Of a stretch of DNA of 64,000 nt, positions 34,587 to 43,917 are shown one piece after another. Source of the DNA: Levilactobacillus lanxiensis. GTDB taxonomy: Bacteria; Bacillota; Bacilli; Lactobacillales; Lactobacillaceae. Position 1 is the stretch's first letter. Each line of letters begins with the position of its first letter. Both the position numbers and the translations under genes were made by a program. The stretch spans positions 62,001-126,000 of the forward strand of contig NZ_BOLN01000003.1 in NCBI RefSeq assembly GCF_016861655.1. Direction: 5' to 3'. The notes below the pieces were generated by a model that did not search any database, was not told the origin of the DNA, and saw only the letters and a list, made by a program, of their open reading frames with translations.

Positions 34587-36395
34587 TTACTTCACCAACG
34601 GGTCCGTCAAACGCATGAACTCTGCGACGTCGCGCTTGATTAGCTTGACGCCGGCTTGCCAGAAGTCTGGTTGGGTCAGGTCGACACCTAAGTGCTTTTG
34701 GGCCAGTTCTTCGCTGGTCATGTTGGCCGTGTCCCGCAGTAGCGCGATGTAGTGGTCTTCGAAGTTGCCTTCCTGTTGGGCCTTGGCGTAGATGCCCAGG
34801 CTGAACAGGTAGCCGAAGACGTAGGGGAAGTTGTAGAAAGCCGGTTCGTCGATGTAGAAATGCAGCTTGCTGGCCCACAGGTGTGGCGAGTAGGTCGACA
34901 GGTCGTGACCGAAGGCTTCCTTTTGGGCGTTGAGCATCAGTTCGTTCAACTCGGCTGGCGTGACCAGTTTTTGTTGGCGTAACTGATAGAAGCGCGTTTC
35001 AAACAGGTAACGGGCACGGATGTTTAGGAACATCGCAACCGGGTTATCCATCTTGGCGTTCAACAGGGCAATCTTTTCGGCGTCGGTCTTGGCCGCCTTA
35101 ACGTTGGCGTCGGCGACAATCAGTTCACCAAAGGTCGAGGCCGTTTCCGCCACGTTCATCGCGTAATCCTGGCGGAGCTGGGGCAGGTCGTCGATGACGC
35201 TGGAGTGAAAGGCGTGGCCGAGTTCATGAGCCAGGGTGGCCACGTCGTTCGGTGAGCCGGTGAAGGTCATGAAGATGCGGGACTCGTGGGTCTCTGGGGC
35301 ACTTTCCATCCAGCCACCGGGAGCCTTGCCGGCACGGTCTTCGGCTTCGATCCAGTTATTTTCAAACGCACGTTGGGCCAGCGCTGCCATTTTCGGGGAG
35401 AACTCGCCGTAGTGTTTGATAATGAAGGCCGCCGCCTCGTCAAAGGTGAAATGGTGTTCGGCACTGCCGGGCAGGTTGAGTGGGGCTTCCACGTCCTGCC
35501 AGCCGGCGTGCTTTTTGCCTAACAAGGCCGCTTTACGGTCGAGGTAGTCCAGTAAAAATTGCTTGTTGTCGTCCACAACCTGCCACATGGTGTTCAGGGT
35601 CGCCGCACTCATCCGGTTATCCTTTAACGGTTCGCGAAGAAAATCAGTGGTGCCATGAGCGGCGTATTCGGTCAACCGGAAGCCGGCCAAATGGTTCAGC
35701 GTGTCGGCAAAGAGCTGTTCCTTGTCCGTCCAGGCTTGTTCCCAAGCTGGGAGGAGGGCCGCCCGGTAATCGGGGTCGGCGTTGCCCAGCAGATTGTTGT
35801 CGGCTTGCCCGGCTGACAGCGTCGTCGGGTTACCGTCGGCATCGTGAAACGGCACGTTAACGGTCGAGACCAGGGAGTCGTAATGACTGCTCCAAGCGGC
35901 CTTGCCGTCGAGGTTCAAGCGGCTGATCAAGGCCTCGGTCTTGTCGTCGAGCAATTCCTTGCCATCGTCGCGCATTTCTTTTAAGTTAAACGCGATGGGT
36001 TTCAGGTCGGGAGTGGCTAACATGGCCGTGAAATTGGCGTCGGGCACTTGGACCAACACCTTTTTCAACTTGCCACTAACGTTTTCCGCCTGGTTGGCTA
36101 GGCCGCGGAGTTCGGCCTCCATGGGTGCCACGTCGGGGTTCGCGCTGTCCGCAGAACCGACCGCCATGATGAACAGGCCGGCTTGGCCAATGGATGCGCT
36201 AATTTCCTGTAGTTGCGTGATGAGTTTAACAAATTGTTGGTACTGGGGTGCATCGCTCGCAGCGTCCCAGCGGTCCAAGAGATCGCCCAACGACGCAATG
36301 GCCGTCTTGGTTTCGGTCAATTTCGTTTTCAGTTGGGTGGAGTTGATACCACCCGCAAACAGTGAGTCTAAATCCCAATTTAACGCATATTTCAT
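34587..36395 (-). CDS. pepF: Oligoendopeptidase F-type M3 metallopeptidase
   Basis: A 602-residue cytoplasmic zinc peptidase of family M3B that degrades oligopeptides brought in by Opp. The zinc motif HELGH occurs in TLAHELGHAFHSSVI near residue 388, with the third-ligand Glu about 25 residues later (AETASTFGE). Length and ends fit PepF. The GGAGG stretch precedes the ATG. It lies downstream of the B4/B5 repeats on the opposite strand. Confidence 0.93.
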   Translation of the reverse strand: MKYALNWDLDSLFAGGINSTQLKTKLTETKTAIASLGDLLDRWDAASDAPQYQQFVKLITQLQEISASIGQAGLFIMAVGSADSANPDVAPMEAELRGLANQAENVSGKLKKVLVQVPDANFTAMLATPDLKPIAFNLKEMRDDGKELLDDKTEALISRLNLDGKAAWSSHYDSLVSTVNVPFHDADGNPTTLSAGQADNNLLGNADPDYRAALLPAWEQAWTDKEQLFADTLNHLAGFRLTEYAAHGTTDFLREPLKDNRMSAATLNTMWQVVDDNKQFLLDYLDRKAALLGKKHAGWQDVEAPLNLPGSAEHHFTFDEAAAFIIKHYGEFSPKMAALAQRAFENNWIEAEDRAGKAPGGWMESAPETHESRIFMTFTGSPNDVATLAHELGHAFHSSVIDDLPQLRQDYAMNVAETASTFGELIVADANVKAAKTDAEKIALLNAKMDNPVAMFLNIRARYLFETRFYQLRQQKLVTPAELNELMLNAQKEAFGHDLSTYSPHLWASKLHFYIDEPAFYNFPYVFGYLFSLGIYAKAQQEGNFEDHYIALLRDTANMTSEELAQKHLGVDLTQPDFWQAGVKLIKRDVAEFMRLTDPLVK

Positions 36396-36600
36396 GGCGA
36401 GGCCTCCTTATGTAAGTTGTGACCATTATAGCAAACTTCAAAACGATTGCGCTCACCGAAAGAACTTCGTATACTTACCAGAGGGAGAAATCTGGCAGCG
36501 GGCCGCGACCCACCAGTTACTGGCGGTCGGCTGGCAGGCGCTATTGCGGGGAAAGTTACCCGCAGCGCGTTGAGAATTGAGAAATTGGGAGGAAATGAAC

Positions 36601-37545
36601 GTGAGTAAACGACTAAAGGGGTGGCTGATTGCCCTCGTGGTACTAGTAGTGCTGGTATGTGGCGGTTTAGTCGGTGCCAGCCTGTACTTCTACAACATGA
36701 CGGTGGCCAGCGGCAAGAAGGCGTTTGTGGCAACGAGCACCAAGCTGAAACGCACGGATCCGATGTACGACGCGAAAAAATGGTATCAGACCGTGCCCAA
36801 GCAACGGTGGACCGAAAAGGCTGCCGGCGCCAATTTAAACTTAGTGGCGGACTATGTGCCAGCCGCCAAGACGACCAAGAAGACGGTCGTGCTGGTTCAC
36901 GGCTTCGGGTCTGACAAGGAAGCCATGGGCGGGTACGTTGCCATGTTCCATAAATTAGGGTATAACACGCTGATTCCCGACACCCGTGGGCAGGGTCAAA
37001 GCCAGGGGAAGGTCATCAGCTACGGGTATTACGAAAGCAAGGACTATTTGAAATGGGTCAACCAGGTCATTGCCAAGCAAGGCCAACAGTCCCAAGTCGT
37101 CCTGTTCGGGGTGTCCATGGGGGGCGCTACGACCATGATGACCAGTGGCTTGAAAACGCCGAGCCAGCTGAAGGCCTACATTGAAGATTGTGGGTACACG
37201 GATGCCCAGGCGGAAATCACGTATCAGGCCAAGCAGATGTACAACATTCCGTACTGGCCGTTGGTGCCAATGACCAGCACCGTGGCGCGGATCAAGGCGG
37301 GGTTCCATTTCAAGGACGCCAACGCCTTAGCTGCGGTCAAACGGAATCACAAACCAATGCTGTTCATTCACGGCGGCGCGGATACCTTTGTGCCAACGCG
37401 GATGGTCTACCAGGTTTACCGCGCGGATGCCGGGCCGAAGGAGCTGTTGGTGGTGCCGGGGGCCAAGCATGCGGCAGCGCTGTCGCACGCCCCCGCCCTT
37501 TACACCAAGACAGTCAAAGCCTACCTGGCAAAATACATTCACTAG
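36601..37545 (+). CDS. Membrane-anchored alpha/beta hydrolase
   Basis: A 314-residue protein. Residues 7-30 form one membrane segment, so the hydrolase domain should lie outside the cell. It has an HGFGSDKEAMGGY oxyanion region, the nucleophile elbow GVSMGG (about residue 165), a catalytic Asp in HGGADTFVP and His in GAKHAAAL. This fits the BAAT/DUF1749-like extracellular hydrolases common in lactobacilli; the substrate is unknown. I place the start at GTG 36601, eight bases after GGAGG; the ATG at 36595 touches that site. It stands alone. Confidence 0.88.
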   Translation: MSKRLKGWLIALVVLVVLVCGGLVGASLYFYNMTVASGKKAFVATSTKLKRTDPMYDAKKWYQTVPKQRWTEKAAGANLNLVADYVPAAKTTKKTVVLVHGFGSDKEAMGGYVAMFHKLGYNTLIPDTRGQGQSQGKVISYGYYESKDYLKWVNQVIAKQGQQSQVVLFGVSMGGATTMMTSGLKTPSQLKAYIEDCGYTDAQAEITYQAKQMYNIPYWPLVPMTSTVARIKAGFHFKDANALAAVKRNHKPMLFIHGGADTFVPTRMVYQVYRADAGPKELLVVPGAKHAAALSHAPALYTKTVKAYLAKYIH

Positions 37546-37570
37546 GCCTGGTTACGCTGGTCGTTGATGG

Positions 37571-37840
37571 CGCCTCCGGGCTGGTGAAAACTGGGCCGTG
37601 GCGCGTTCGTTCCCGGCGGCGAGCTCAAGGTGCCCTGCTGTGGGGCCGGTTACAGCCTGAGAAGCGGGCTTTCACCTCAACTTTGAGCCAAAGAGCGGTC
37701 TCAAAGGTTGTCCCATGGGCTAGGCTGGGAGAATACCCCAGCCAAGGCCATCGACACAGCTGGTCGCCTTGGCTCGCCTCTGGTCACTGCCACGACTGGC
37801 CCATTTTCACCAGCCCTGCGGCTAACGTTAGTGTAACCGG
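37571..37840 (+). repeat. Type B structured intergenic element (copy B6)
   Basis: The ends GGGCTGGTGAAAACTGGGC and GGCCCATTTTCACCAGCCC pair with one bulge. CAAGGTG pairs with CGCCTTG (G-T allowed). It follows the hydrolase stop by 25 bases. Confidence 0.8.
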
Positions 37841-37928
37841 CCGTGAAGGTGGTTTGCCGGTGGGATTAGCTGTTGTTGGTGTGGGGCAAACGGGTTGAAT
37901 GTATTTGTTATGAATTAAAAGTTTGCGA

Positions 37929-37971
37929 GTGGACTGGGTTACCCGTATGTTGGGTGCTTGGTCCACTTTTT
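37929..37971 (+). terminator. Intrinsic terminator downstream of B6
   Basis: AGTGGAC and GTCCACT close a hairpin followed by TTTTTA. If B6 is transcribed with the hydrolase, the transcript would end here. Confidence 0.7.
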
Positions 37972-38135
37972 ATGTAGCGAAAAATAATGGGTCTAATCAT
38001 CCCCAGACAACTGGCCAGGGCGTTATAATTGACGTTGTAAATGGATTCTTTAAGCACTAACAACTTTGCTCTAAGACGAGTGAAAGAAAAAGAATAAGTC
38101 GCTTGCTAACGGGAAACAGCCTGTCAGCACCAAGC

Positions 38136-38378
38136 GATAGTGAAAATACGGGTACCACAGTGAGTGACCAGAGGTGGGTCAAAATGCCCGGTTGTGTCGA
38201 TGGTCTTGGCTAGGGTTCTTGCCTAGCCTAGTCCATGGGGCGACCTTTGAGACCGCCCTATGGCTCAAAGTCGAGGTGGAAGCCCGCCCTATAGGCTGGA
38301 ACCGACCCCACAACAGGGCGTTTTGAACCCGCCGCCGGGAACGGACAGCAACCACAACCTAAACGTATTTTCACTATC
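38136..38378 (-). repeat. Type B structured intergenic element (copy B7) with rewritten ends
   Basis: The terminal arms GATAGTGAAAATACG (38136-38150) and CGTATTTTCACTATC (38364-38378) pair perfectly over 15 bp, though both differ from the common CTGGTGAAAA end. Interior of type B, with CAAAATGCCC pairing to GGGCGTTTTG. Confidence 0.85.
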
Positions 38379-38428
38379 CTTGAGCTGACAAAGGGCGTTA
38401 ACCCAAGCAAGCGGAAGGAGATGATTGG

Positions 38429-39121
38429 ATGGAGCCGGAAGTTTCGCACCAATATCGGCCCGTCACCGAAACCATTCTGACGCTGGGGGCGACCCTGGTC
38501 ATGGGGATGATCGATGCGGACACCTTTCTGAATCATGGCGCCGTTTTCGTTAGTGCCCAGACCGGGAACCTGGTTGTGTTTGTCGTGAAACTCGTCGAAC
38601 ATGGCTGGGGCGCCGCCTGGGTCAACGTGCCCGTTTGGATTGGCTACTTCCTGGGGTGTTTTGGCGCGCAGGGGCTAACGGAACACTTGGGCAAGGCCAA
38701 CAAGCGCCAGCAGATGCGATGGCTGATGCTACTGGACGTGGTAGCGTATATGTTACTGGCCAGCCTGCAGCACGTCATGCCAACGATGTGGCTGATTTTT
38801 CTACTGGGTATCATGGCCGGCTATGAGCTGACCGTTTTCCGTCAGGTCGGCGGTATCGGCATCAACAACGGCATCATGACCGGGAATACGAAAAATTTAG
38901 CCACCAATGCCTACCGCGCCTGGTTTGACGGCGACAAGGCTGCCCGTGCCAAGCAAAATAGATTGGCGTTAGTTCTGCTAACGTTTATCCTCGGCTGTGC
39001 CGTGGGTGCCCGTTTGGCCAACCTGACGCCACTGGGTGTACTGTGGATTGCCTCCGCTTTAAAATTAATTTTATTGGCGTGGCTCTTTGTTCCCGCCGCG
39101 ATGGAGAAACCGGACGCATGA
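38429..39121 (+). CDS. YoaK family (DUF1275) membrane protein
   Basis: A 230-residue protein with about six membrane segments. The family start pattern is visible in LGATLVMGMIDADTFLNHGAVF, split as LGATLVMGMIDADTF and NHGAVF, then SAQTGNLVVF, and GIGINNGIMTGNTKNLA later. The function of the family is not settled. AAGGAG lies upstream of the ATG at 38429. It is followed by the RNase Y-like gene after 100 bp on the same strand. Confidence 0.87.
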   Translation: MEPEVSHQYRPVTETILTLGATLVMGMIDADTFLNHGAVFVSAQTGNLVVFVVKLVEHGWGAAWVNVPVWIGYFLGCFGAQGLTEHLGKANKRQQMRWLMLLDVVAYMLLASLQHVMPTMWLIFLLGIMAGYELTVFRQVGGIGINNGIMTGNTKNLATNAYRAWFDGDKAARAKQNRLALVLLTFILGCAVGARLANLTPLGVLWIASALKLILLAWLFVPAAMEKPDA

Positions 39122-39221
39122 TTGGTTTGGGTTGTGGCCGCAAATAGCGTATAATTAACGAGATAAGTGACCAACCCACCCGGCGCCTCGTCGGGACTGA
39201 AAACTAAGGAGCACGAATAAA

Positions 39222-40832
39222 TTGTTAATCACAGGACTCGTTATCGGTTTCCTGCTGATTGGGCTGGTAGCCGGCTATCTGGTGCGCCAGCATAAACATC
39301 GTCAGGAACTTCTGGCGGTGCAGGAACAGGCCCGAGACATCATTGCTCAGGCCAACGCACAGACCCAGCAGCGCGTACAAAAGCTGCACGAAAAGAGTCG
39401 GCGCGAGACCTTAGCCTATCAGCAGTCAGTTAAAGATGAACTAACCGAACAAAAAAGTGACATTGCCGTTAGAGAACAGCGTCGTCAGCAGCGTGAACAA
39501 CTGTTAGGCCAAATGGCCGTGCGGTTGGATGATCAAACCGCGATGCTCGATGAACGCAGCCAAGCCAACCGTGACCAGCGTCAAGCCATTCATGGATTGA
39601 AGGATCAAGCCACAGAGCTGAGCACCAAGCGTGACGATACGTTGGCAGAACGGGCGGGGATGGACGAGAAGGCCGCCCAAGACCACGTCATCCAACACAC
39701 CGAAGAAGAATTGACCCGCGACCGTGACGTGGAGGTCAAGGCGTTGAATGATAACGCCGTGGCCAACGCCGAGAAGTGGGCCAAGGACGTCGTGTTATCC
39801 GCGACCGAAAGTGGGCCGCAAGACTTGCCGAAGGAACACATGGAACACACGGTGACCGTGCCCAACGGCGAGATTCGCAGTAAGATCATCGGCCGCGATG
39901 GCCAGCATATCCGCTTGCTGGAAACGCTGACTGGGACGGACCTGATTTTTGTGCCGGATGACAACACCACGTTGTTCATCAGTACGCATGACCCGATTCG
40001 TCGGGAAGTGGCCCGGGTGGCGCTCACCAATTTGGTCGCCAGCCGCCGAATTTCCGCCAACCAGATCGAAACGCAAGTTGAAAATGCCCAACGGGACGTC
40101 AACCACAGCTTATGGGAGACCGGGGAACAGACCGTCAGCTTGCTACACGTGGGTTGGATGCACCCCGATTTGATGAAACTGATCGGTCGGCTCAAGTACC
40201 GGACCAGCTACGGCCAAAATGTCCTCTTGCACTCGATCGAAGTGGCCCAGTTAACTGGCGCCATGGCCGCACGGTTGGGGTACAATACCCGTTTAGCACG
40301 GCGGGCCGGCCTGCTCCATGACTTGGGAAAGGCCATCGACCACGAAGTCGAAGGCACCCACGTGGAAATCGGGACGGAATTTGCCCAGAAATATGGTGAA
40401 GAAGACGTGGTCATCAACGCGATTGCTGCGCACCATGGTGACGTCGAGAAGACCTCACCACTGTCCGACCTGGTTGCCGCGGCCGACGCCGTTTCCGGTG
40501 CCCGGCCTGGTGCCCGGAGTGAATCCGTTGAAGATTACATCAACCGTCTGCGGGCGTTGGAGAAGATTGCCAACGACCAAGAGGGTGTGGCCGAAAGCTA
40601 TGCCATCCAAGCTGGTCGTGAGTTGCGGATCATCGTGAAACCCAAGGAATTGGACGACACGGCCGCAGCCAACCTGACCCAGGAAGTGGCCAAGCAGATT
40701 GAGGCGACGTTGACTTACCCAGGTAAGATCAAGGTCACCACGATTCGCAAGTCCACGGCGGTCGAGTACGTCGGTGACGAAAAGAAAAAGGCCAAAAAGA
40801 AGAAAAAGAAAAAGGCCGCTAGCGCTAGTTAG
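39222..40832 (+). CDS. rny: RNase Y-like endoribonuclease with a poly-lysine tail
   Basis: A 536-residue protein with the RNase Y layout: one N-terminal membrane segment (3-20), a charged coiled coil (about 25-190), a KH domain with the GRDGQHIR loop (about 226-233), and an HD domain (LLHDLGKAIDHE, about 365-376). RNase Y starts decay of many mRNAs at the membrane. The start is TTG 39222, nine bases after AAGGAGC. The last 20 residues are almost all lysine and alanine, which I would not expect in the standard enzyme. The neighbours are not recA or cinA, so this may be a second RNase Y-type protein. Confidence 0.85.
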   Translation: MLITGLVIGFLLIGLVAGYLVRQHKHRQELLAVQEQARDIIAQANAQTQQRVQKLHEKSRRETLAYQQSVKDELTEQKSDIAVREQRRQQREQLLGQMAVRLDDQTAMLDERSQANRDQRQAIHGLKDQATELSTKRDDTLAERAGMDEKAAQDHVIQHTEEELTRDRDVEVKALNDNAVANAEKWAKDVVLSATESGPQDLPKEHMEHTVTVPNGEIRSKIIGRDGQHIRLLETLTGTDLIFVPDDNTTLFISTHDPIRREVARVALTNLVASRRISANQIETQVENAQRDVNHSLWETGEQTVSLLHVGWMHPDLMKLIGRLKYRTSYGQNVLLHSIEVAQLTGAMAARLGYNTRLARRAGLLHDLGKAIDHEVEGTHVEIGTEFAQKYGEEDVVINAIAAHHGDVEKTSPLSDLVAAADAVSGARPGARSESVEDYINRLRALEKIANDQEGVAESYAIQAGRELRIIVKPKELDDTAAANLTQEVAKQIEATLTYPGKIKVTTIRKSTAVEYVGDEKKKAKKKKKKKAASAS

Positions 40833-40841
40833 TTGCCAAAG

Positions 40842-40897
40842 AAAAAGGGTTATCCGTAGCCAACCACGATGGTGGTGGCGTACGGGTAACCCTTTTT
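40842..40897 (+). terminator. Terminator of the RNase Y-like gene
   Basis: AAAAAGGGTTAtCCGTA pairs with TACGGgTAACCCTTTTT. Confidence 0.85.
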
Positions 40898-40967
40898 GTA
40901 TGTAGCGTGTTTTGAAATAATTAATGAGAACGAGCGCAATCACTGACATCGGCGCACAGCGGGGTGA

Positions 40968-41160
40968 GCCAGTGTCAGCCGTGAGGGCGGTGCAAATGCG
41001 CTCAGCCGTGGGAGTTGCCTTAGCGGTTTACCACTTAGGCAACTGATAGCTTTGAGACGCGTTTTTTGTGGCTCAAAGTAAGCGCGGAGACCGGCCTTTG
41101 GCTCCAGGCGTTCGTCCACAGCGTCACGGCTCATTTGCACCGCCCGGTAAGGCGCAATTG
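40968..41160 (-). repeat. Type A structured intergenic element (copy A6)
   Basis: The terminal arms GGGCGGTGCAAATG (40985-40998) and CATTTGCACCGCCC (41132-41145) pair perfectly. The GCAAA of the left arm, GTGAAAA elsewhere, is matched by TTTGC on the right. It lies in the convergent gap, with its right end close to the nucleotidase stop. Confidence 0.8.
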
Positions 41161-41165
41161 GAGCG

Positions 41166-42743
41166 CTATCCCCGAGGTTCGTTGATGATGGTGAAGTTGG
41201 CGTTGGCCGTGGCGTCGATAGTGGGGTGTTCCTGCAGATAATCCGCAATGATTTCACTCATCGCACCCTGACTCTCGGCAATGATCTTGTCGGCGCCAAA
41301 CATGGCGTAGTGGCCGCCACCGACTGCGCGGTATTGGTTGAGCACGATGCGCAGGGATTGGTCCGGCGTCACGGGTTGACCGTGGTAGGTCAGCCGTTCC
41401 ACACGTTGACCAGCGGGGTTCGCCACGTTCAACGTGTAATCGATGCCTTCGTACATATCGTAATTATATTGCCGGTGTTTCGGGTGGATAAAGGCCGGGT
41501 TCACAATGATCTGACCGTCCTTCACACTAAAGTAGCGCGCACTGACCTCTAAGGCCGCCCGCAAGTCTGCTCCGGTAATTTTCAGGAGGGACAGGCCGTT
41601 CGGATACACGTAATTGGTCATGATATTGCGCATGGTGATGGGGTTTTCAAAGCCACGGGCCTCGTTGTTAAAGAGGGCGGTAGCGGAAATATCCGCGCCC
41701 ATCGTTGCCATTTGGACCTTTTGAATAAATTCAATGTAGGGGGTCTCGTGAATCCGCGCGTCAAACGGGTCGTCAAAGGTCATGTCGCCCTTGATGTGGC
41801 CGAGCGGTTGGTCCAACCAGTGGCCGACGGCATCGTTTAAGCCATTCGCAGCGGCCAGGACTTTTTTGTCGAGCGGGGCTTCCTGAGCGGAGACCAATTC
41901 AGAGTCGTGCTGGGTCACCGTGACCTTGCCCGCAGCGTCGCGGTCGAGGTCCAGGGTAATCTTACCCACGGCTTGCCCCCGAAAACCGGGTTGGGTCGTG
42001 GGAATATCAAAGACGTCGGTGGCGAGCTGGCGATGTTGATGGCCAGTGACCAAAGCATCGATGCCCGGAATGGCCTCTAGAATGTGGTAGGCTTCGTTTT
42101 CGCCGACATGAATGTCATTGGGCTGACCAGTGGTTAAATCGCGCTCAAAGCCACCGTGGTAGCACACAACGACCACGTCAGCCTGTTCCCGGATAATGGG
42201 GACGTATTTCTTGGCGGCGATAAAGGCCGACTCGAACTGCAGACCACTGATGTTGGTGGCCTTTTCCCATTTGTAAACGGCTTGGGTGGTCAGACCCAGC
42301 ACGCCAATTTTAATGCCGTCTTTTTCGATGATCTTGTATGGTTGGCCGTATTCGGGGTCGCCGTTTTTATCCAAAATGTTGGCGCAAAGAATCGTGCGTT
42401 TGGCATCTCGAATGGCGGCCTGTAGGTAAGCCTGACCATAATTAAATTCATGATTGCCGAGAATTCCGCAGTCATAATCAATCTGGTTATAAATGTTGAG
42501 CAGGGGCTGCGGGTCGCGGTCGGGCTGGACGCGCGCCACGTAGTAGGCCAACGGGGATCCCTCAAGGAAATCGCCATTTTCAATGGTCACAACGGGTCCC
42601 TGTTCCTTGGCAGCGGCTTGCTCGCGGGCGATGACCGTGGCCGCGCGGGCCAGGCCAAACCCCTGGTGGCTCCCCTTTTTCACGTAGTTCGTAGGGAAGA
42701 CGTACCCGTGGGTATCACTTGTCGATAAAATTGTCAGCTTCAT
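41166..42743 (-). CDS. Cytoplasmic 5'-nucleotidase/2',3'-cyclic phosphodiesterase family metallophosphatase
   Basis: A 525-residue protein. The N-terminal calcineurin-like domain has STSDTHGYVF (metal ligands D and H, residues 8-17), ENGDFLEG, LGNHEFNYG and GHQHRQ. The C-terminal 5'-nucleotidase domain spans about 300-515. There is no signal peptide, unlike most secreted 5'-nucleotidases of this size, so it probably acts on nucleotides or related phosphates inside the cell. TTGGAGGGTG precedes the ATG. Transcribed alone, with type A elements close on both sides. Confidence 0.9.
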   Translation of the reverse strand: MKLTILSTSDTHGYVFPTNYVKKGSHQGFGLARAATVIAREQAAAKEQGPVVTIENGDFLEGSPLAYYVARVQPDRDPQPLLNIYNQIDYDCGILGNHEFNYGQAYLQAAIRDAKRTILCANILDKNGDPEYGQPYKIIEKDGIKIGVLGLTTQAVYKWEKATNISGLQFESAFIAAKKYVPIIREQADVVVVCYHGGFERDLTTGQPNDIHVGENEAYHILEAIPGIDALVTGHQHRQLATDVFDIPTTQPGFRGQAVGKITLDLDRDAAGKVTVTQHDSELVSAQEAPLDKKVLAAANGLNDAVGHWLDQPLGHIKGDMTFDDPFDARIHETPYIEFIQKVQMATMGADISATALFNNEARGFENPITMRNIMTNYVYPNGLSLLKITGADLRAALEVSARYFSVKDGQIIVNPAFIHPKHRQYNYDMYEGIDYTLNVANPAGQRVERLTYHGQPVTPDQSLRIVLNQYRAVGGGHYAMFGADKIIAESQGAMSEIIADYLQEHPTIDATANANFTIINEPRG

Positions 42744-42960
42744 TAATTGTCACCCTCCAATAGGAAGTCTGGCTGGCCACGGGTCACGTAGACCAGTTGC
42801 TGGCAGACCGTTCGCGAAAAGACGCCGAAATCTTTAACGTGTTAAAGAAATTATAAGCTAGTTTGGGTTGCGTGTAAATTTTAGCTGGCTAAAATCGTAA
42901 ATTTTTCCAATTTTCTCCCGCCGAAACGATTTGCAGGGGGCTGAATTTGGTGGTTGTCAT

Positions 42961-43145
42961 CGCCTCCGGGAGGGTGAAAACTGAGCCGTGACGCTGTGGG
43001 CGCACGTCTGGAGACGAAGGGCGGTCTCCAGACTTACTTTGAGCCGCAGACCGCGTCTCAAAGATAGCAGTTACCTAAGCGGGAAACCCGCTAAGGTAAC
43101 TCCCACGGCTGAGCTCATTTTCACCCTCCCTGCGGCTGAGACTGG
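42961..43145 (+). repeat. Type A structured intergenic element (copy A2)
   Basis: The terminal arms GGGAGGGTGAAAA (42968-42980) and TTTTCACCCTCCC (43118-43130) pair perfectly. Hairpins are GTCTGGAG/CTCCAGAC (43006-43033), CTTTGAG/CTCAAAG, and AGTTACCT..AGCGGG-aaa-CCCGCT..AGGTAACT. Confidence 0.85.
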
Positions 43146-43279
43146 TTTGGGGCCCGCCCCCTGCAAAACATTTCGTGGTGTTTGTCCGTATTCTGAGACT
43201 GCCAACTGGGGAGGGGTAGCCGGTTAAATAAGGACGACGCGCTGTCACTTGAATTGGGTCCAGAGCAGTTTTCGGGTAA

Positions 43280-43420
43280 CAAAAAACGGCGGCCAGACCT
43301 TAATCGTCTGCGTCGTCGCTTTGAGAATAACGTATCTTACGTTTGGAGTGGGCTGGTTGCAGTAGCAGTGCCGCCCGTTTTTTACTTGGAGGAGTAAAAT
43401 TGGTAACTTATTCGTTTGTT
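43280..43420. other. Long hairpin plus remnant of a small peptide gene; possible decayed type I toxin locus
   Basis: AAAAAACGGCGGC (about 43280) and GCCGCCCGTTTTTT (about 43370-43383) enclose some 80 bases with an inner AACGTA-tct-TACGTT stem. A strong ribosome site GGAGGAG (about 43388) is followed by TTG, then seven codons (VTYSFV after the start) and TAG. Holin-like type I toxins of Gram-positive bacteria often begin MVTY, so this may be a broken copy with its antisense RNA. The reading is uncertain. Confidence 0.35.
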
Positions 43421-43702
43421 TAGTCGTAAGTTATGCAATTACTATACCAACAATTTGTGAAGAAAATGTGACGGAAATATTACAAAGAGGCCAGGACCAC
43501 CGGAATCAGCATGAAAACAAACGTCAAAGCCTATGATACCGGGATAGACCAGTGCGAAATGAGAAAAGGCAAAACGAAAGCAAACCCCGTCACTTTCCCA
43601 TTTGAATTTCACAAGCGATGGCAATACCAATGTATATTGAACGGCATCGAGAAATTAAATTACTTATTCAGGAATATTCTTGGGAAAATTGACAAGGGAC
43701 TG
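43421..43702. other. Intergenic stretch without supported gene
   Basis: A minus-strand frame at 43442-43630 codes for an odd composition with no ribosome site, and hydrophobic pieces appear in more than one frame. It may be degenerate coding DNA. I do not call a gene. Confidence 0.3.
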
Positions 43703-43740
43703 ACTTAAAATTGTGGTCATGGTAAAAAACAATTTTAAGT
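43703..43740. repeat. Perfect 12-bp inverted repeat
   Basis: ACTTAAAATTGT (43703-43714) and ACAATTTTAAGT (43729-43740) with a 14-base loop. It abuts the partial B element. No T-run follows, so it is not a standard terminator. Confidence 0.6.
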
Positions 43741-43870
43741 GCAGAACGACTGCGGTCTAAAACGATGTAAGCCGCAGGGCGGGTGCAAACGGGCTAGCAC
43801 GGCCAGTGTCAGTGACCAGAGGCGGATCAAAGTGCCCAGCTGTGTCGGTGGTCTTGGCTGGCGTTTGAAA
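43741..43870 (-). repeat. Partial type B element joined to A4 by a duplicated flank
   Basis: Only one end is present: GGGCGGGTGCAAACGGGC, then the type B stretch from GTGACCAGAGGCGG to GGTCTTGGCTGGCG, and then a break. The preceding flank (GCGGTCTAAAAC.ATGTAAGCCGC) recurs before A4 about 175 bp later, which points to recombination between copies. Confidence 0.65.
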
Positions 43871-43917
43871 TTCAGACGTTCATAAAAACTGAAACGGTAT
43901 AGTGCAAAACGAATTGC

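Noticed and set aside
37188-37898. 236-codon plus-strand frame overlapping the hydrolase gene and B6
   Set aside because: It is an out-of-frame shadow of the hydrolase in its first half and repeat sequence in its second.
38041-38097. 18-codon frame following TATAAT
   Set aside because: No ribosome site; hydrophilic composition and no conservation evidence.
43442-43630. 62-codon minus-strand frame
   Set aside because: No ribosome site, odd composition and hydrophobic pieces in a different frame; at best a degenerate gene.
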